A stretch of 64,000 nt of DNA from Streptomyces narbonensis (GTDB taxonomy: Bacteria; Actinomycetota; Actinomycetes; Streptomycetales; Streptomycetaceae), in NCBI RefSeq assembly GCF_014649015.1, contig NZ_BMSF01000006.1:310001-374000 (forward strand). Reading direction: 5' to 3'. The translations under genes were made by a program, and so were the position numbers. Positions 1 through 9,201 of this stretch are shown in pieces. Every line of letters starts with the position of its first letter. Position 1 is the first letter of the stretch. Below the pieces are notes generated by a model, which worked only from the letters and a program-made list of their open reading frames with translations, searched no databases and was not told the DNA's origin.

Positions 1-24
1 GCACGACCAGCCCGGGAGGCTCCT

Positions 25-681
25 GTGCACCGCCGCGATCGCCGCATTGCTCTCTCCGTCTCCGCCGCGCTCCTCGCGGCGCCGTTGCTCACCGCCTGCG
101 GGAGCGACGCCCACCCAGGAGCGGCGGCCGTCGTCGGCGGCGAACGGATCGAGGTCTCCACGCTCCAGGCGCAGGTCGAGGACGTGCGGGCCGCTCAGGC
201 CGCCTCGCCGCAGGGCGCCCAGCTGCTCGGCACCAGCGGCGACCTCAACCGCCGCAAGCTCAACGGCCTGATCTTCGACCGGGTCGTGAACAAGGTCGCC
301 GCCGACAACGGCGTCACCGCGACCCGCGCCGAGCTCCAGCAGACCCGCGCCGCCTTCGTCCGCCAGAGCGGCGGCGAGGACCGGCTGGCGGCCGCCCTGC
401 TCCAGGAGCAGGGCGTGGCCCCCGACCAGATCGACGACGTCGTCCGCCGCAACGTCCTCATGAACAAGATCGCCGCCAAGCTGGGGATCACCGAGACCCC
501 CGAGGGGCAGGAGAAGCTGACGAAGGTCTTCACCGACGCCTCGAAGGCCCTCGACATCGACGTGAACCCGCGCTTCGGCGCCTGGGACGACGCGCAGGTC
601 CAGCTCGACGGCTCCTACGACGGGTCGCCGTGGCTGCGGCAGGTCAGCCAGGACCCGGGCGCGGCCCAGGCCGGGGCGTGA
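25..681 (+). CDS. SurA N-terminal-like secreted lipoprotein
   Basis: Encodes 218 residues with a type II signal peptide. A basic N-terminus is followed by a hydrophobic stretch and the lipobox LLTAC with the lipidated Cys at about residue 25, so the mature protein should be anchored on the outer face of the membrane. The remaining part is helical and resembles the N-terminal domain of SurA/trigger-factor-like chaperones. I see no parvulin prolyl-isomerase domain, so a chaperone or holdase role is only inferred. The GTG start is supported by GGGAGG at 14-19, five bases upstream. It is followed by mazG, which appears to have its own promoter. Family assignment is fairly secure; function is not established. 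Confidence 0.8.
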   Translation: MHRRDRRIALSVSAALLAAPLLTACGSDAHPGAAAVVGGERIEVSTLQAQVEDVRAAQAASPQGAQLLGTSGDLNRRKLNGLIFDRVVNKVAADNGVTATRAELQQTRAAFVRQSGGEDRLAAALLQEQGVAPDQIDDVVRRNVLMNKIAAKLGITETPEGQEKLTKVFTDASKALDIDVNPRFGAWDDAQVQLDGSYDGSPWLRQVSQDPGAAQAGA

Positions 682-741
682 GACCGGTCCGGGGCGTGAG
701 ACCGGTCCGGGGGCGCGGGGCCCGGGGCCGCCCCGTCCGGG

Positions 742-747
742 TAGGTT
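742..747 (+). promoter_or_regulatory. -10 box of a probable leaderless mazG transcript
   Basis: TAGGTT fits the actinobacterial TANNNT -10 pattern and ends six bases before the GTG of mazG, with no ribosome binding site between. Transcription would begin at or next to the start codon. No -35 box is clear. Confidence 0.5.
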
Positions 748-753
748 CGAGGT

Positions 754-1716
754 GTGACATCTGAGAGCCCCGGCCGCATCGTCCTGCTGACCGCCAGCCA
801 CCGCGTGGCGCCCGGACTGCTGTCCTGGCCCGCGTGGCAGGCACTGCACGGCGCGGACCGGGTGCTGTGTCCCGACGAGCACCACCCCCAGCTGCCGTAC
901 CTGAAGGACGCCGGGGTCGTCGTCGAGCACGTCCTGCCCACCGCGCAGGAGCTCGTCGAGGAGTGCGCCGGGGGCCGGACGGTCGTGCTGCTGCCCTCCG
1001 GCGAGGGCGACCGCGCCCTGACGGACGGACTCGCCCGGCTCGCCGGCTCGGGCCGGGTCTCCATGCCCGATCTGGAGCTGCTCCCCGGCTCGTACGACCT
1101 GCCGGGATCCCGCTTGCTGGACCTGGTGCAGGTCATGGACCGGATCCGGCGCGAGTGCCCGTGGTCCTCGCGGCAGACGCACAAGGGGCTCACCAAGTAC
1201 GGCATCGAGGAGGCGTACGAGCTCGTCGAGGCGATCGAGGACGGTGACCGCGAGGAGCTCCGCGAGGAGCTCGGGGACGTCCTGCTCCAGGTCGTCTTCC
1301 ACGCCCGGATCGCCGAGGAGGACCCGGAGGAGCCGTTCTCCGTGGACGACGTCGCCGGGACGATCGTCGAAAAGCTGATCCACCGGCACCCGCACGTCTT
1401 CGGTGACGCGACGGCCGAGACGCCGGAGGAGGTCAAGGCCCACTGGCTGCGGACGAAGGCCGTCGAGAAGCAGCGGGAGTCCGTGACCGACGGCGTGCCG
1501 CTCGGACAGCCGGGGCTCGCGCTCGCCACGAAGCTGGCGAACCGCGTGCGGACGGCGGGGCTCGACGTGGCGCTGCCGGCGGGCGAGGGCATCGGGTACG
1601 AGCTCCTCGGCCTCGCCGCCCGTGCGGAGGCGGCCGGCGTGGACCCGGAGGCGGCGCTGCGCGCGGCGGCCCGGACGTACCGCGAGGCGATCCGCGCGGC
1701 GGAGGGGCTGGAGTGA
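754..1716 (+). CDS. mazG: MazG-type nucleoside triphosphate pyrophosphohydrolase
   Basis: A 320-residue cytoplasmic house-cleaning enzyme that would hydrolyse (often non-canonical) NTPs to NMP and pyrophosphate. The MazG domain spans roughly residues 120-235. It shows the acidic helical metal-binding motifs GIEEAYELVEAIED and ELREELGDVLLQVVFHA, whose Glu and Asp residues bind magnesium. The first 110 residues form an actinobacterial N-terminal extension that recalls a shortened tetrapyrrole-methylase-like fold; that comparison is inference. The GTG start lies just after a TANNNT box, suggesting a leaderless message. The 3' end overlaps the next small membrane gene by four bases, so the two are probably co-translated. 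Confidence 0.9.
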   Translation: MTSESPGRIVLLTASHRVAPGLLSWPAWQALHGADRVLCPDEHHPQLPYLKDAGVVVEHVLPTAQELVEECAGGRTVVLLPSGEGDRALTDGLARLAGSGRVSMPDLELLPGSYDLPGSRLLDLVQVMDRIRRECPWSSRQTHKGLTKYGIEEAYELVEAIEDGDREELREELGDVLLQVVFHARIAEEDPEEPFSVDDVAGTIVEKLIHRHPHVFGDATAETPEEVKAHWLRTKAVEKQRESVTDGVPLGQPGLALATKLANRVRTAGLDVALPAGEGIGYELLGLAARAEAAGVDPEAALRAAARTYREAIRAAEGLE

Positions 1717-1928
1717 GCGGGGAGCGTGCGCGCGGGGCCGGCGTGCGGAAGCCGGAGTTCCCCGACACCCCGCTCGGCGCGTCCCTGCTCGTCCTGCTGA
1801 TGGGCGGACTCGCGGTGCAGAGCGACACCCCCGGCTGGTTGCGGGTCGTCACCGGGCTGTTGGCGCTCGCGTTCCTCGGGAACTTCGTCGTGGGGCGGGT
1901 CCGTGCCCGCGCCTCCCGGGTGGCCTGA
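1713..1928 (+). CDS. Small two-helix membrane protein downstream of mazG
   Basis: A 71-residue protein whose GTG overlaps the mazG stop codon (GTGA), which argues for translational coupling. After about 18 polar residues there are two hydrophobic segments, roughly residues 22-36 and 44-60, separated by a short loop (SDTPGW). A basic C-terminus ends in RVRARASRVA, giving an inside-positive topology for the tail. I do not recognise a family. Codon use is like that of its neighbours and it fills the gap before the convergent globin gene, so I regard it as real. Function unknown. Confidence 0.6.
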   Translation: MSGERARGAGVRKPEFPDTPLGASLLVLLMGGLAVQSDTPGWLRVVTGLLALAFLGNFVVGRVRARASRVA

Positions 1929-1936
1929 GCCCCCGC

Positions 1937-3181
1937 TCACTCCCCGCCCGGGGCCCGCGCCTCGGGGTTGTGCCACTGGAGCTGCGGCGGGCCGAGGAGG
2001 CGTTCGGCGGCGGTGCTCGGGCGGACCGTGAAGCGGCCCACGGCCGGGAGCGTGTCGTGGTGGACGCGGTCAGGGGCGGTGCCGAGCTCCGTGAGGACCT
2101 CGACGGTCTCCGTCAGGAAGCCGGGCGGGCCGGCGAGGTAGACCTCGTGCGCGGGCCACTGCTCGCACGCCTGGAGCGCGTGGATCAGCCGCTCGGTGGC
2201 CTGGTCGCGCCGGCGTCCGGGGGCCGCGGTGATGTAGGTGACGTTCAGACCGGGGAGACGTTCCTTGAGGGCCTCGGCGTCGGGGCGTCCGTAGAGGTGG
2301 TCCTTCGCACGGGCCACGACGAACAGCCGGCCTTCCAGGTCCGGCTCCGCGTCGGCGGCCTCCTCCAGGAGGGCGCGCACGGGGGCCCAGCCCGTACCGG
2401 CGCATATATAGGTGCGCAGTCCGCCCGCGGACGTCCGTGCCGTGAGTCCGCCGCCGGCGGCGCTCAGCCGCAGGACCTCGCCGGGACCGGTCTCCTCGAC
2501 GAGCGCCGTGCTCATCGCACCGCCGGGGATCCGGCTCACATGGAGGTCGAGCGTGCCGTCGTCGCGGGGCGCGTTCGCGACGGAGTAGGTGCGCCAGACG
2601 CGCGGGACGCGCAGCGAGCTGACGCTGACGTACTGGCCGGGGAGGTAGGGGAAGGGCTGCCGGGGCCGCAGGGTCAGGACGGCGAGGCTGTCGCCGTACC
2701 GCTCGTGGCGGACGACGTCCGCGTCCCACCAGGCGGGCTCCCCGGCCCCGGCGGCCTCTTCGGCGCCCGCCTGCATCAGCTCGACCACCAGCCCGTACGC
2801 CTCGGTCCAGGCCTTCTCCGCCTCGATGGTCCACGCGGACCCGGCGGCGTGCGCGAAGGCGCCGATCAGACTCTCGCCGACGGCGGCGTACAGCGCCGGC
2901 GAGGCCAGGAACTTGCGGTGGTCGCGGCCCAGATGCCCCAGGTAGGCGGCGAGTGCGGGGTCCTCCAGGTGCGTCACCACATGCGTCAGCGCCGCGAAGA
3001 GCCGGTCCCGCTGGGGGGCCATGTCCTCGGGGAAGAGCGCGCGCACTCCCGGGTTGTTCCAGAAGAGGTGCGAGTAGAAGAAGGTGACGGCATGCTCGGC
3101 CCGTCTCTCGACGACCGCGAACGTGCTTCTGATCAGCTGGGGATCCACTGGCATGAATCTAGGGCACGTCGGGCACCTCAT
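1937..3181 (-). CDS. Flavohemoglobin-like globin / FAD-NAD(P)H reductase
   Basis: A 414-residue fusion of an N-terminal globin (about residues 10-150) and a ferredoxin-reductase-type FAD/NAD(P)H module, the flavohemoglobin (Hmp) architecture used for nitric oxide dioxygenation or oxygen chemistry. The likely proximal haem His is in LGRDHRKF. The flavin-binding RTYS motif is in RVWRTYSVANAP, and the nucleotide-binding motif is CAGTGWAPVRALLEEA. Translation could begin at several codons. I prefer the ATG at 3181, preceded by GGAGAA, which gives an N-terminal CPTC pair. Alternatives are 3202 (upstream) and 3154 (MPVDPQ). It is divergent from the P450 with only about 40 bases between them. The natural substrate is not shown by sequence. 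Confidence 0.85.
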   Translation of the reverse strand: MRCPTCPRFMPVDPQLIRSTFAVVERRAEHAVTFFYSHLFWNNPGVRALFPEDMAPQRDRLFAALTHVVTHLEDPALAAYLGHLGRDHRKFLASPALYAAVGESLIGAFAHAAGSAWTIEAEKAWTEAYGLVVELMQAGAEEAAGAGEPAWWDADVVRHERYGDSLAVLTLRPRQPFPYLPGQYVSVSSLRVPRVWRTYSVANAPRDDGTLDLHVSRIPGGAMSTALVEETGPGEVLRLSAAGGGLTARTSAGGLRTYICAGTGWAPVRALLEEAADAEPDLEGRLFVVARAKDHLYGRPDAEALKERLPGLNVTYITAAPGRRRDQATERLIHALQACEQWPAHEVYLAGPPGFLTETVEVLTELGTAPDRVHHDTLPAVGRFTVRPSTAAERLLGPPQLQWHNPEARAPGGE

Positions 3182-3210
3182 GATCACAGGTTCTCCATGC
3201 ATGCCCCCTG

Positions 3211-3216
3211 TACGGT
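3211..3216 (+). promoter_or_regulatory. -10 box of a probable leaderless P450 transcript
   Basis: TACGGT lies six bases before the GTG of the P450 gene. The intergenic gap to the divergent globin gene is only about 40 bases, so the two promoters must overlap or abut. Confidence 0.5.
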
Positions 3217-3222
3217 CGGGGA

Positions 3223-4482
3223 GTGAGTACCAGCCCCGCCCCCGAGCTCTTCACCTGGGAGTTCGCCAGCGACCCCTATCCCGCCTACGCCTGGCTGCGG
3301 GAGCACGCGCCCGTGCACCGCACGAAGCTGCCCAGCGGCGTCGAGGCCTGGCTCGTGACCCGGTACGCCGACGCCCGGCAGGCCCTCGCCGACCAGCGGC
3401 TGTCCAAGAACCCGGCGCACCACGACGAGTCCCCTCACGCGAAGGGCAAGACGGGCATCCCGGGCGAGCGCAAGGCCGAGCTGATGACGCATCTGCTCAA
3501 CATCGACCCGCCCGACCACACCCGGCTGCGGCGGCTCGTGTCGAAGGCCTTCACGCCGCGCCGGGTCGCGGAGTTCGCGCCGCGCGTGCAGGAGCTGACC
3601 GACCGGCTCATGGACGAGTTCGTGGAGCGGGGGAGCGCCGACCTCATCCACGAGTTCGCGTTCCCGCTTCCCATCTACGCGATCTGCGATCTGCTCGGCG
3701 TGCCCCCGGAGGACCAGGACGACTTCCGCGACTGGGCCGGGATGATGATCCGGCACGGCGGAGGTCCGCGCGGCGGGGTCGCCCGGTCGGTGAAGAAGAT
3801 GCGCGGCTACCTCGCGGAGCTGATCCACCGAAAGCGGGAAGACCTGCGGCAGGAAGGGGCCGAGGACCTCATCTCGGGGCTCATCAGGGCCTCCGACCAC
3901 GGCGAGCACCTCACCGAGAACGAGGCGGCCGCGATGGCCTTCATCATTCTCTTCGCCGGCTTCGAGACGACCGTGAACCTCATCGGCAACGGCGTCTACC
4001 AGTTGCTGCGCCACCCCGAGCAGCGCGAGCGGCTCCAGGCGTCGGTCGCGGCGGGGGAGACCGGGCTCCTGGAGACGGGCGTCGAGGAGCTGCTGCGGTA
4101 CGACGGGCCGGTGGAGATGGCCACCTGGCGGTACGCGACGCAGGCGCTGACCGTCGGCGGGCAGGAGATCCCGGCGGGCGACCCGGTGCTCGTGGTCCTC
4201 GCCGCCGCGAACCGGGATCCGGAGCGCTTCGCGGACCCGGACACGCTGGACCTCTCGCGGCGCGACAGCCAGCACCTCGGGTACGGGCACGGCATCCACT
4301 ACTGCCTGGGTGCGCCGCTCGCCCGGCTGGAGGGACAGGCCGCGCTGGCCACCCTGCTGACGCGCCTGCCCGACCTGCGACTTGCGGCGGATCCGGCCGA
4401 ACTGCGGTGGCGCGGAGGGCTCATCATGCGGGGATTGCGCACGCTTCCGGTGGATTTCACCCCTTCCGTACGTCTGCTGTGA
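3223..4482 (+). CDS. Cytochrome P450 (CYP107U1-like by position)
   Basis: A 419-residue soluble class I bacterial P450 monooxygenase. The I-helix oxygen-binding motif AGFETT, the K-helix ExxR (EELLR) and the haem-thiolate loop YGHGIHYCLG with the ligand near Cys361 are all present, so it should be active. The usual Phe of the haem loop is Tyr, a common conservative change. No ferredoxin or ferredoxin reductase gene is adjacent, so electrons must come from elsewhere. From memory, the P450 beside the rpf genes in S. coelicolor is CYP107U1, reported to affect sporulation. I infer orthology from position and cannot confirm the subfamily. The transcript is probably leaderless. Confidence 0.93.
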   Translation: MSTSPAPELFTWEFASDPYPAYAWLREHAPVHRTKLPSGVEAWLVTRYADARQALADQRLSKNPAHHDESPHAKGKTGIPGERKAELMTHLLNIDPPDHTRLRRLVSKAFTPRRVAEFAPRVQELTDRLMDEFVERGSADLIHEFAFPLPIYAICDLLGVPPEDQDDFRDWAGMMIRHGGGPRGGVARSVKKMRGYLAELIHRKREDLRQEGAEDLISGLIRASDHGEHLTENEAAAMAFIILFAGFETTVNLIGNGVYQLLRHPEQRERLQASVAAGETGLLETGVEELLRYDGPVEMATWRYATQALTVGGQEIPAGDPVLVVLAAANRDPERFADPDTLDLSRRDSQHLGYGHGIHYCLGAPLARLEGQAALATLLTRLPDLRLAADPAELRWRGGLIMRGLRTLPVDFTPSVRLL

Positions 4483-4483
4483 G

Positions 4484-4517
4484 TTGACGGACCGTCAGAA
4501 ATGTGATCTTCACGTGA
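4484..4517 (+). promoter_or_regulatory. Palindromic elements upstream of the first rpf gene
   Basis: TGACGG-A-CCGTCA (4485-4497) begins just two bases after the P450 stop codon and is followed by the 8-bp palindrome TCACGTGA (4510-4517). Both lie 85-115 bases before the rpf start. They look like regulator sites; the regulator is unknown. The same TGACGG/CCGTCA arms, more widely spaced, precede the surface-protein operon at 51.2 kb. Confidence 0.4.
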
Positions 4518-4601
4518 TCGGGGGTCCATCGACTTGTGATGAGTGTTCGAATGCCGCTACGTTTCCCGGCAGTTTCCAGCCGTCACGCGAAAGGCGTTCC
4601 T

Positions 4602-5759
4602 ATGCGATCCGGGAACGGAAGACACCGTCGCCCCCGTCAGGCCCCCGCCATCGTCGTCGCCGCGGGTGTGACCGGCTCCGCCCTGGCACTGCCGCTGCTC
4701 GCCACCGGCTCCGCCTCGGCCGCCGACGCGGCGACCTGGGACCGGGTCGCCGAGTGCGAGTCCGGTGGCCAGTGGAGCGCCAACTTCGGCAACGGCATGT
4801 ACGGCGGCCTCCAGTTCACCCAGGAGAGCTGGGAGCGGAACGGTGGCCTCGACTACGCGCCCAGCCCCGATCTGGCCAGCCGCGCCCAGCAGATCGCGAT
4901 CGCCGACAAGGCGTTCACCGCCGGCGGCACCGACTGGGCCACCTGCGCGCCCATCGCCGGTCTGACGAACGACGGCAAGGCCACCGGGGTCAATCCCGGC
5001 CCGGCCACCGCCCCCAAGGCGCCCACGGGGCCCGTGGCGGAGTCGAACCGGACCGCCGGCACCCCGGCCGCGCCCTCGGAGGCCGCCACCGGGAAGGCCG
5101 CGGAGAAGACCGCCGCGCCCACGCAGGCCACGAAGACCCCCGGGTCGCCCCGTCAGGCCTCGGAGGCCCCCACCGCTCCCGTCACGCCCACCACCCCCGC
5201 CGGCCCCGGCGTGCCGGTCAGTCCGACCGCGCCGGTGACGGGGACCACTCCGGACGGCTCGGCCACCCCGACCACACCGGTGAGCCCGCCCGCTTCGGGC
5301 ACCCCGACCACGCCGGGCACCCCGACCACCCCGGTCACGCCCGACACATCCCTTACGCCCGTTTCGCCCGAGACGCCGATGGGTGGCGACTCGTCGGCCA
5401 CGCCCGGCACCGGCAAGCACCGGGGCGAGGCAGCTCCGGAGGAAACCGACAAGGCGGACACCTCTGTCGAATCCGGCCGACATGCGTCATCGACGGACGA
5501 GCTGGCGGAAAACTCCACCGCCAAGCCCTCGGCTGACGAGTCGAAGGATTCGGGCACAACGGACAGTCAGGGCACTTCGGGCGCGTACACCGTGCGGCCG
5601 GGTGACAACCTGTCCGAGATTGCACAGGAGAACGAACTCCCCGGCGGCTGGAACGCCCTCTATGACGCCAACCGCGGGACCGTGGGCACCGATCCGGACC
5701 TCATCGTCCCTGGTCAGAGCCTCGACCTGACGGTCGGTTCGGAAGAGGCCGCGGAGTAG
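4602..5759 (+). CDS. Secreted resuscitation-promoting factor with Pro/Thr linker and LysM
   Basis: A 385-residue secreted muralytic enzyme. It has a signal peptide of about 41 residues ending ASA-ADAATWDRV. An Rpf transglycosylase domain follows (about 41-120) with catalytic Glu53 in the CESGG motif. Next comes a very long Pro/Thr/Ala-rich linker (about 130-320), then a C-terminal LysM domain (YTVRPGDNLSEIA to IVPGQSLDL) that binds peptidoglycan. It should cleave the glycan strand during germination and growth. The linker is much longer than in the neighbouring paralogue and contains repeated PTTP units. I chose the ATG at 4602; an in-frame ATG at 4536 would add residues in front of the basic n-region. 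By position it resembles rpfC of S. coelicolor (from memory). Confidence 0.9.
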   Translation: MRSGNGRHRRPRQAPAIVVAAGVTGSALALPLLATGSASAADAATWDRVAECESGGQWSANFGNGMYGGLQFTQESWERNGGLDYAPSPDLASRAQQIAIADKAFTAGGTDWATCAPIAGLTNDGKATGVNPGPATAPKAPTGPVAESNRTAGTPAAPSEAATGKAAEKTAAPTQATKTPGSPRQASEAPTAPVTPTTPAGPGVPVSPTAPVTGTTPDGSATPTTPVSPPASGTPTTPGTPTTPVTPDTSLTPVSPETPMGGDSSATPGTGKHRGEAAPEETDKADTSVESGRHASSTDELAENSTAKPSADESKDSGTTDSQGTSGAYTVRPGDNLSEIAQENELPGGWNALYDANRGTVGTDPDLIVPGQSLDLTVGSEEAAE

Positions 5760-5891
5760 TTCGAGGGCAAATGTCCAGTTCTGGGCAAGTGAGACATGGG
5801 TCTCTTCGCCTCAACTGGCGTGTCACGTCCGCGAACTTTGCTCCCGTCACCTCCGACCTGCACAAACACCCCCCGCCGGAAGGCAAGTAGG

Positions 5892-5916
5892 GGCGTTATT
5901 TCCGCAATACGCCTCT
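5892..5916 (+). terminator. Inverted repeat between the two rpf genes
   Basis: GGCGTTATT and AATACGCC form a near-perfect hairpin with a five-base loop, followed by TCTTT. It may terminate the first rpf transcript. It also sits directly before the rpfA promoter and could be an operator. Confidence 0.4.
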
Positions 5917-5946
5917 TTGAACTTCCGGTGGGTCTGTGTCTACGGT
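5917..5946 (+). promoter_or_regulatory. rpfA promoter
   Basis: TTGAAC (5917-5922), an 18-base spacer and TACGGT (5941-5946) make a good housekeeping promoter. Transcription would start near 5953 and give a leader of about 240 bases that contains the whole riboswitch. Confidence 0.55.
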
Positions 5947-5957
5947 CGTAACCGCTC

Positions 5958-6176
5958 GCCACCGCGGGCCCCGTCGACCGAAACGCCGAATCCTGCCGTC
6001 GGCCGATGGGAACAGTCGTCGCGTCAGCGCCGAAGGCAGGAGTGGGGGACCCAAGGTAAGTGCCGGTCCCGGCCGTTGAGAGACGGCCGAAGACCGGCTT
6101 GGGGTGAAGCCGCGTGCTAGGACACGCGGCCGGGCAACTTTCCGGCCCGAACCCGACAGCTCACCTCACAGGCGTC
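5958..6176 (+). ncRNA. ydaO-type c-di-AMP riboswitch in the rpfA leader
   Basis: The rpfA leader carries the conserved blocks of the ydaO/yuaA riboswitch class. CCTGCC (5992-5997) pairs with GGCAGG (6035-6040). Then follow GGGGGACCCA at 6044-6053, TTGGGGTGAA at 6099-6108 and the 3' block CCCGACAGCT at 6152-6161. Between them is a variable GC-rich stem around 6070-6090. The ligand of this class is cyclic di-AMP, which usually turns expression off. A c-di-AMP-responsive riboswitch in front of rpfA has been described in S. coelicolor (recalled). The 3' end lies within 20 bases of the start codon, so control of either transcription or translation is possible. Confidence 0.88.
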
Positions 6177-6192
6177 GGTGAGGAGAATCTCC

Positions 6193-6942
6193 ATGCTGTT
6201 TTCCGGCAAGGGCAAACACCGTCGTCCCTCCAAGGCCACCCAGGTCGCCACGCTCGTCGGCGTCACCGGTGTCGCCGTGGCCGCCCCGCTGATGACCGCG
6301 GGCACCGCCTCGGCCGCCACGGCCTCCGAGTGGGACCGCGTCGCCCAGTGCGAGTCCGGCGGCAACTGGTCGATCAACACCGGCAACGGCTACTACGGCG
6401 GCCTGCAGTTCTCCGCCTCCACGTGGGCCGCGTACGGCGGCACCGCCTACGCCTCGACCGCCAACCAGGCGTCGAAGTCCCAGCAGATCGCCATCGCCGA
6501 GAAGGTCCTCGCGGGCCAGGGCAAGGGTGCCTGGCCGAGCTGTGGCGTGGGCCTCTCCGGCGCCTCGTACGACGGCGGCGCCGCCGAGAGCGCGCCGCAG
6601 CAGCCGAGCGCGCCGCAGCAGCAGTCGCAGCCGACCCAGCAGCCGCGCCCGGAGCGGAAGGCCGAGCAGCCGACCACCCGCAGCGAGCAGCGCCAGGCCC
6701 CGAAGAAGTCGACGCAGCAGTCCGCGCCGAAGGCCGCCGCCAAGAAGACCGTCACCACGCCGACCGGCAAGGTCGTCAAGAAGGGCGACGGCGAGTACAA
6801 GGTCGTCGCCGGCGACACCCTCAGCAAGATCGCCCAGGCGCACGGCGTCAAGGGCGGCTGGGCCGAGCTCTTCGAGCTGAACAAGGACGTCGTCGAGAAC
6901 GCCGACCTCATCTACGTGGGTCAGCAGCTCCACCTGAAGTGA
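6193..6942 (+). CDS. rpfA: Resuscitation-promoting factor RpfA (Rpf + LysM)
   Basis: A 249-residue secreted cell-wall lytic enzyme. The signal peptide (about 1-42) has a basic KGKHRRPSK start and ends in ASA-AT. The Rpf transglycosylase domain (about 43-120) has the catalytic Glu54 in CESGG. A Gln/Pro/Lys-rich linker follows, then a LysM domain (about 199-249, YKVVAGDTLSKIAQ to YVGQQLHLK). It cleaves peptidoglycan glycan strands during germination and growth. The ATG at 6193 is chosen because GGAGA (6182-6186) lies six bases upstream; the in-frame GTG at 6178 has no such site. Expression is predicted to respond to c-di-AMP through the leader riboswitch. Confidence 0.93.
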   Translation: MLFSGKGKHRRPSKATQVATLVGVTGVAVAAPLMTAGTASAATASEWDRVAQCESGGNWSINTGNGYYGGLQFSASTWAAYGGTAYASTANQASKSQQIAIAEKVLAGQGKGAWPSCGVGLSGASYDGGAAESAPQQPSAPQQQSQPTQQPRPERKAEQPTTRSEQRQAPKKSTQQSAPKAAAKKTVTTPTGKVVKKGDGEYKVVAGDTLSKIAQAHGVKGGWAELFELNKDVVENADLIYVGQQLHLK

Positions 6943-7004
6943 CCCCGACGGGTCCGATGAGTCCGGCGGCTCGTCCGACCCCGACGACCCTCCCGCGGTG
7001 ACCA

Positions 7005-7046
7005 CCCCGGTCCGGCGCACTCTCCCCCGTGCGCGCCGGACCGGGG
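7005..7046 (+). terminator. rpfA terminator hairpin
   Basis: A 14-bp GC-rich stem (CCCCGGTCCGGCGC against GCGCCGGACCGGGG) lies about 60 bases after the rpfA stop codon. There is no T-run, as is usual for Streptomyces terminators. Confidence 0.7.
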
Positions 7047-7131
7047 TTCCGCTTATCCGGCCGCGCTCCGCCCCGGTATCCGGCCGGAGCTCCGCCCGCC
7101 GGGGGACGACCTCGCGGTTACCGTCCAGTAG

Positions 7132-8583
<1,452 letters not shown>

Positions 8584-8624
8584 CGAGACCCCAGGGGCTG
8601 ACACCGGCCCCGTAGGGCAGCTTC

Positions 8625-8669
8625 CGTACGTCCCCGTACTCGGTCCCGTACCGTGTGCGGGGACGTACG
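8625..8669 (+). terminator. 12-bp inverted repeat between eno and the ftsB-like gene
   Basis: CGTACGTCCCCG (8625-8636) and CGGGGACGTACG (8658-8669) are perfect complements around a 21-base loop. The repeat ends eight bases before the ribosome binding site of the next gene. It may terminate or attenuate eno transcription, or be an mRNA processing signal. Confidence 0.55.
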
Positions 8670-8693
8670 CATGAACAGGGGAGGCGACACGAC

Positions 8694-9164
8694 ATGGCCG
8701 CGAAGGACCGGGACCGGTTCTCGACCGCGACCCGGATCAGACTGCTCGGCGAGCAGACCGCCGCTCGTGTCTACCGCTCCCAGACCCGCCGCCAGGCCCG
8801 CCGCTCCCGGCTCACCGGCCGCGCGGCCTTCCTCGCCCTCGTCGTCTGCTCCCTCGTCGTGGCGCTCGCCTACCCGATGCGCAGCTACGTCTCCCAGCAG
8901 GGCGAGATCGAGGAGCAGGAGCGCCGGGCCGCCGAGGCCGCCCACCGGGTCGAGGAGCTGCGGGACGAGAAGGCCCGCCTCCGGGACCCCGCCTACGTCC
9001 GCCGCCTCGCCCGCGAGCACCTGCACTACGTGCTGCCCGGCGAGACCGGCTTCACCGTGAACGACCCCGACGCGGAGCAGCGGCCCCGCGCCGACCAGGG
9101 CGCGGCCGAGCGCCCCTGGTACGACAACCTCTGGGACGGCGTCGACCGCGCCGACCGCCCCTGA
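8694..9164 (+). CDS. Septum formation initiator family protein (FtsB/DivIC-like)
   Basis: A 156-residue bitopic membrane protein of the FtsB/DivIC family, which links FtsL and FtsQ-type proteins in the division complex. A basic cytoplasmic N-terminus (about 1-40) precedes one transmembrane helix (about 43-62). A short extracytoplasmic coiled coil rich in Glu/Arg (QQGEIEEQERRAAEAAHRVE) follows, then the conserved YVRRLAREHLHYVLPGETGF segment. The ATG at 8694 has GGGGAGG at 8678-8684. In Streptomyces these proteins act in sporulation septation and are not essential for growth (family knowledge). Confidence 0.88.
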   Translation: MAAKDRDRFSTATRIRLLGEQTAARVYRSQTRRQARRSRLTGRAAFLALVVCSLVVALAYPMRSYVSQQGEIEEQERRAAEAAHRVEELRDEKARLRDPAYVRRLAREHLHYVLPGETGFTVNDPDAEQRPRADQGAAERPWYDNLWDGVDRADRP

Positions 9165-9201
9165 CCCCTCCTCCGCGACAACGAGCAAGGCAACCGAAGA
9201 C

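Noticed and set aside
615..1976. Long open frame on the minus strand opposite mazG
   Set aside because: It is an antisense shadow of a high-G+C gene: composition is Arg/Ser/Pro-rich and it has no family motif or ribosome site, while the plus-strand MazG domain is clear.
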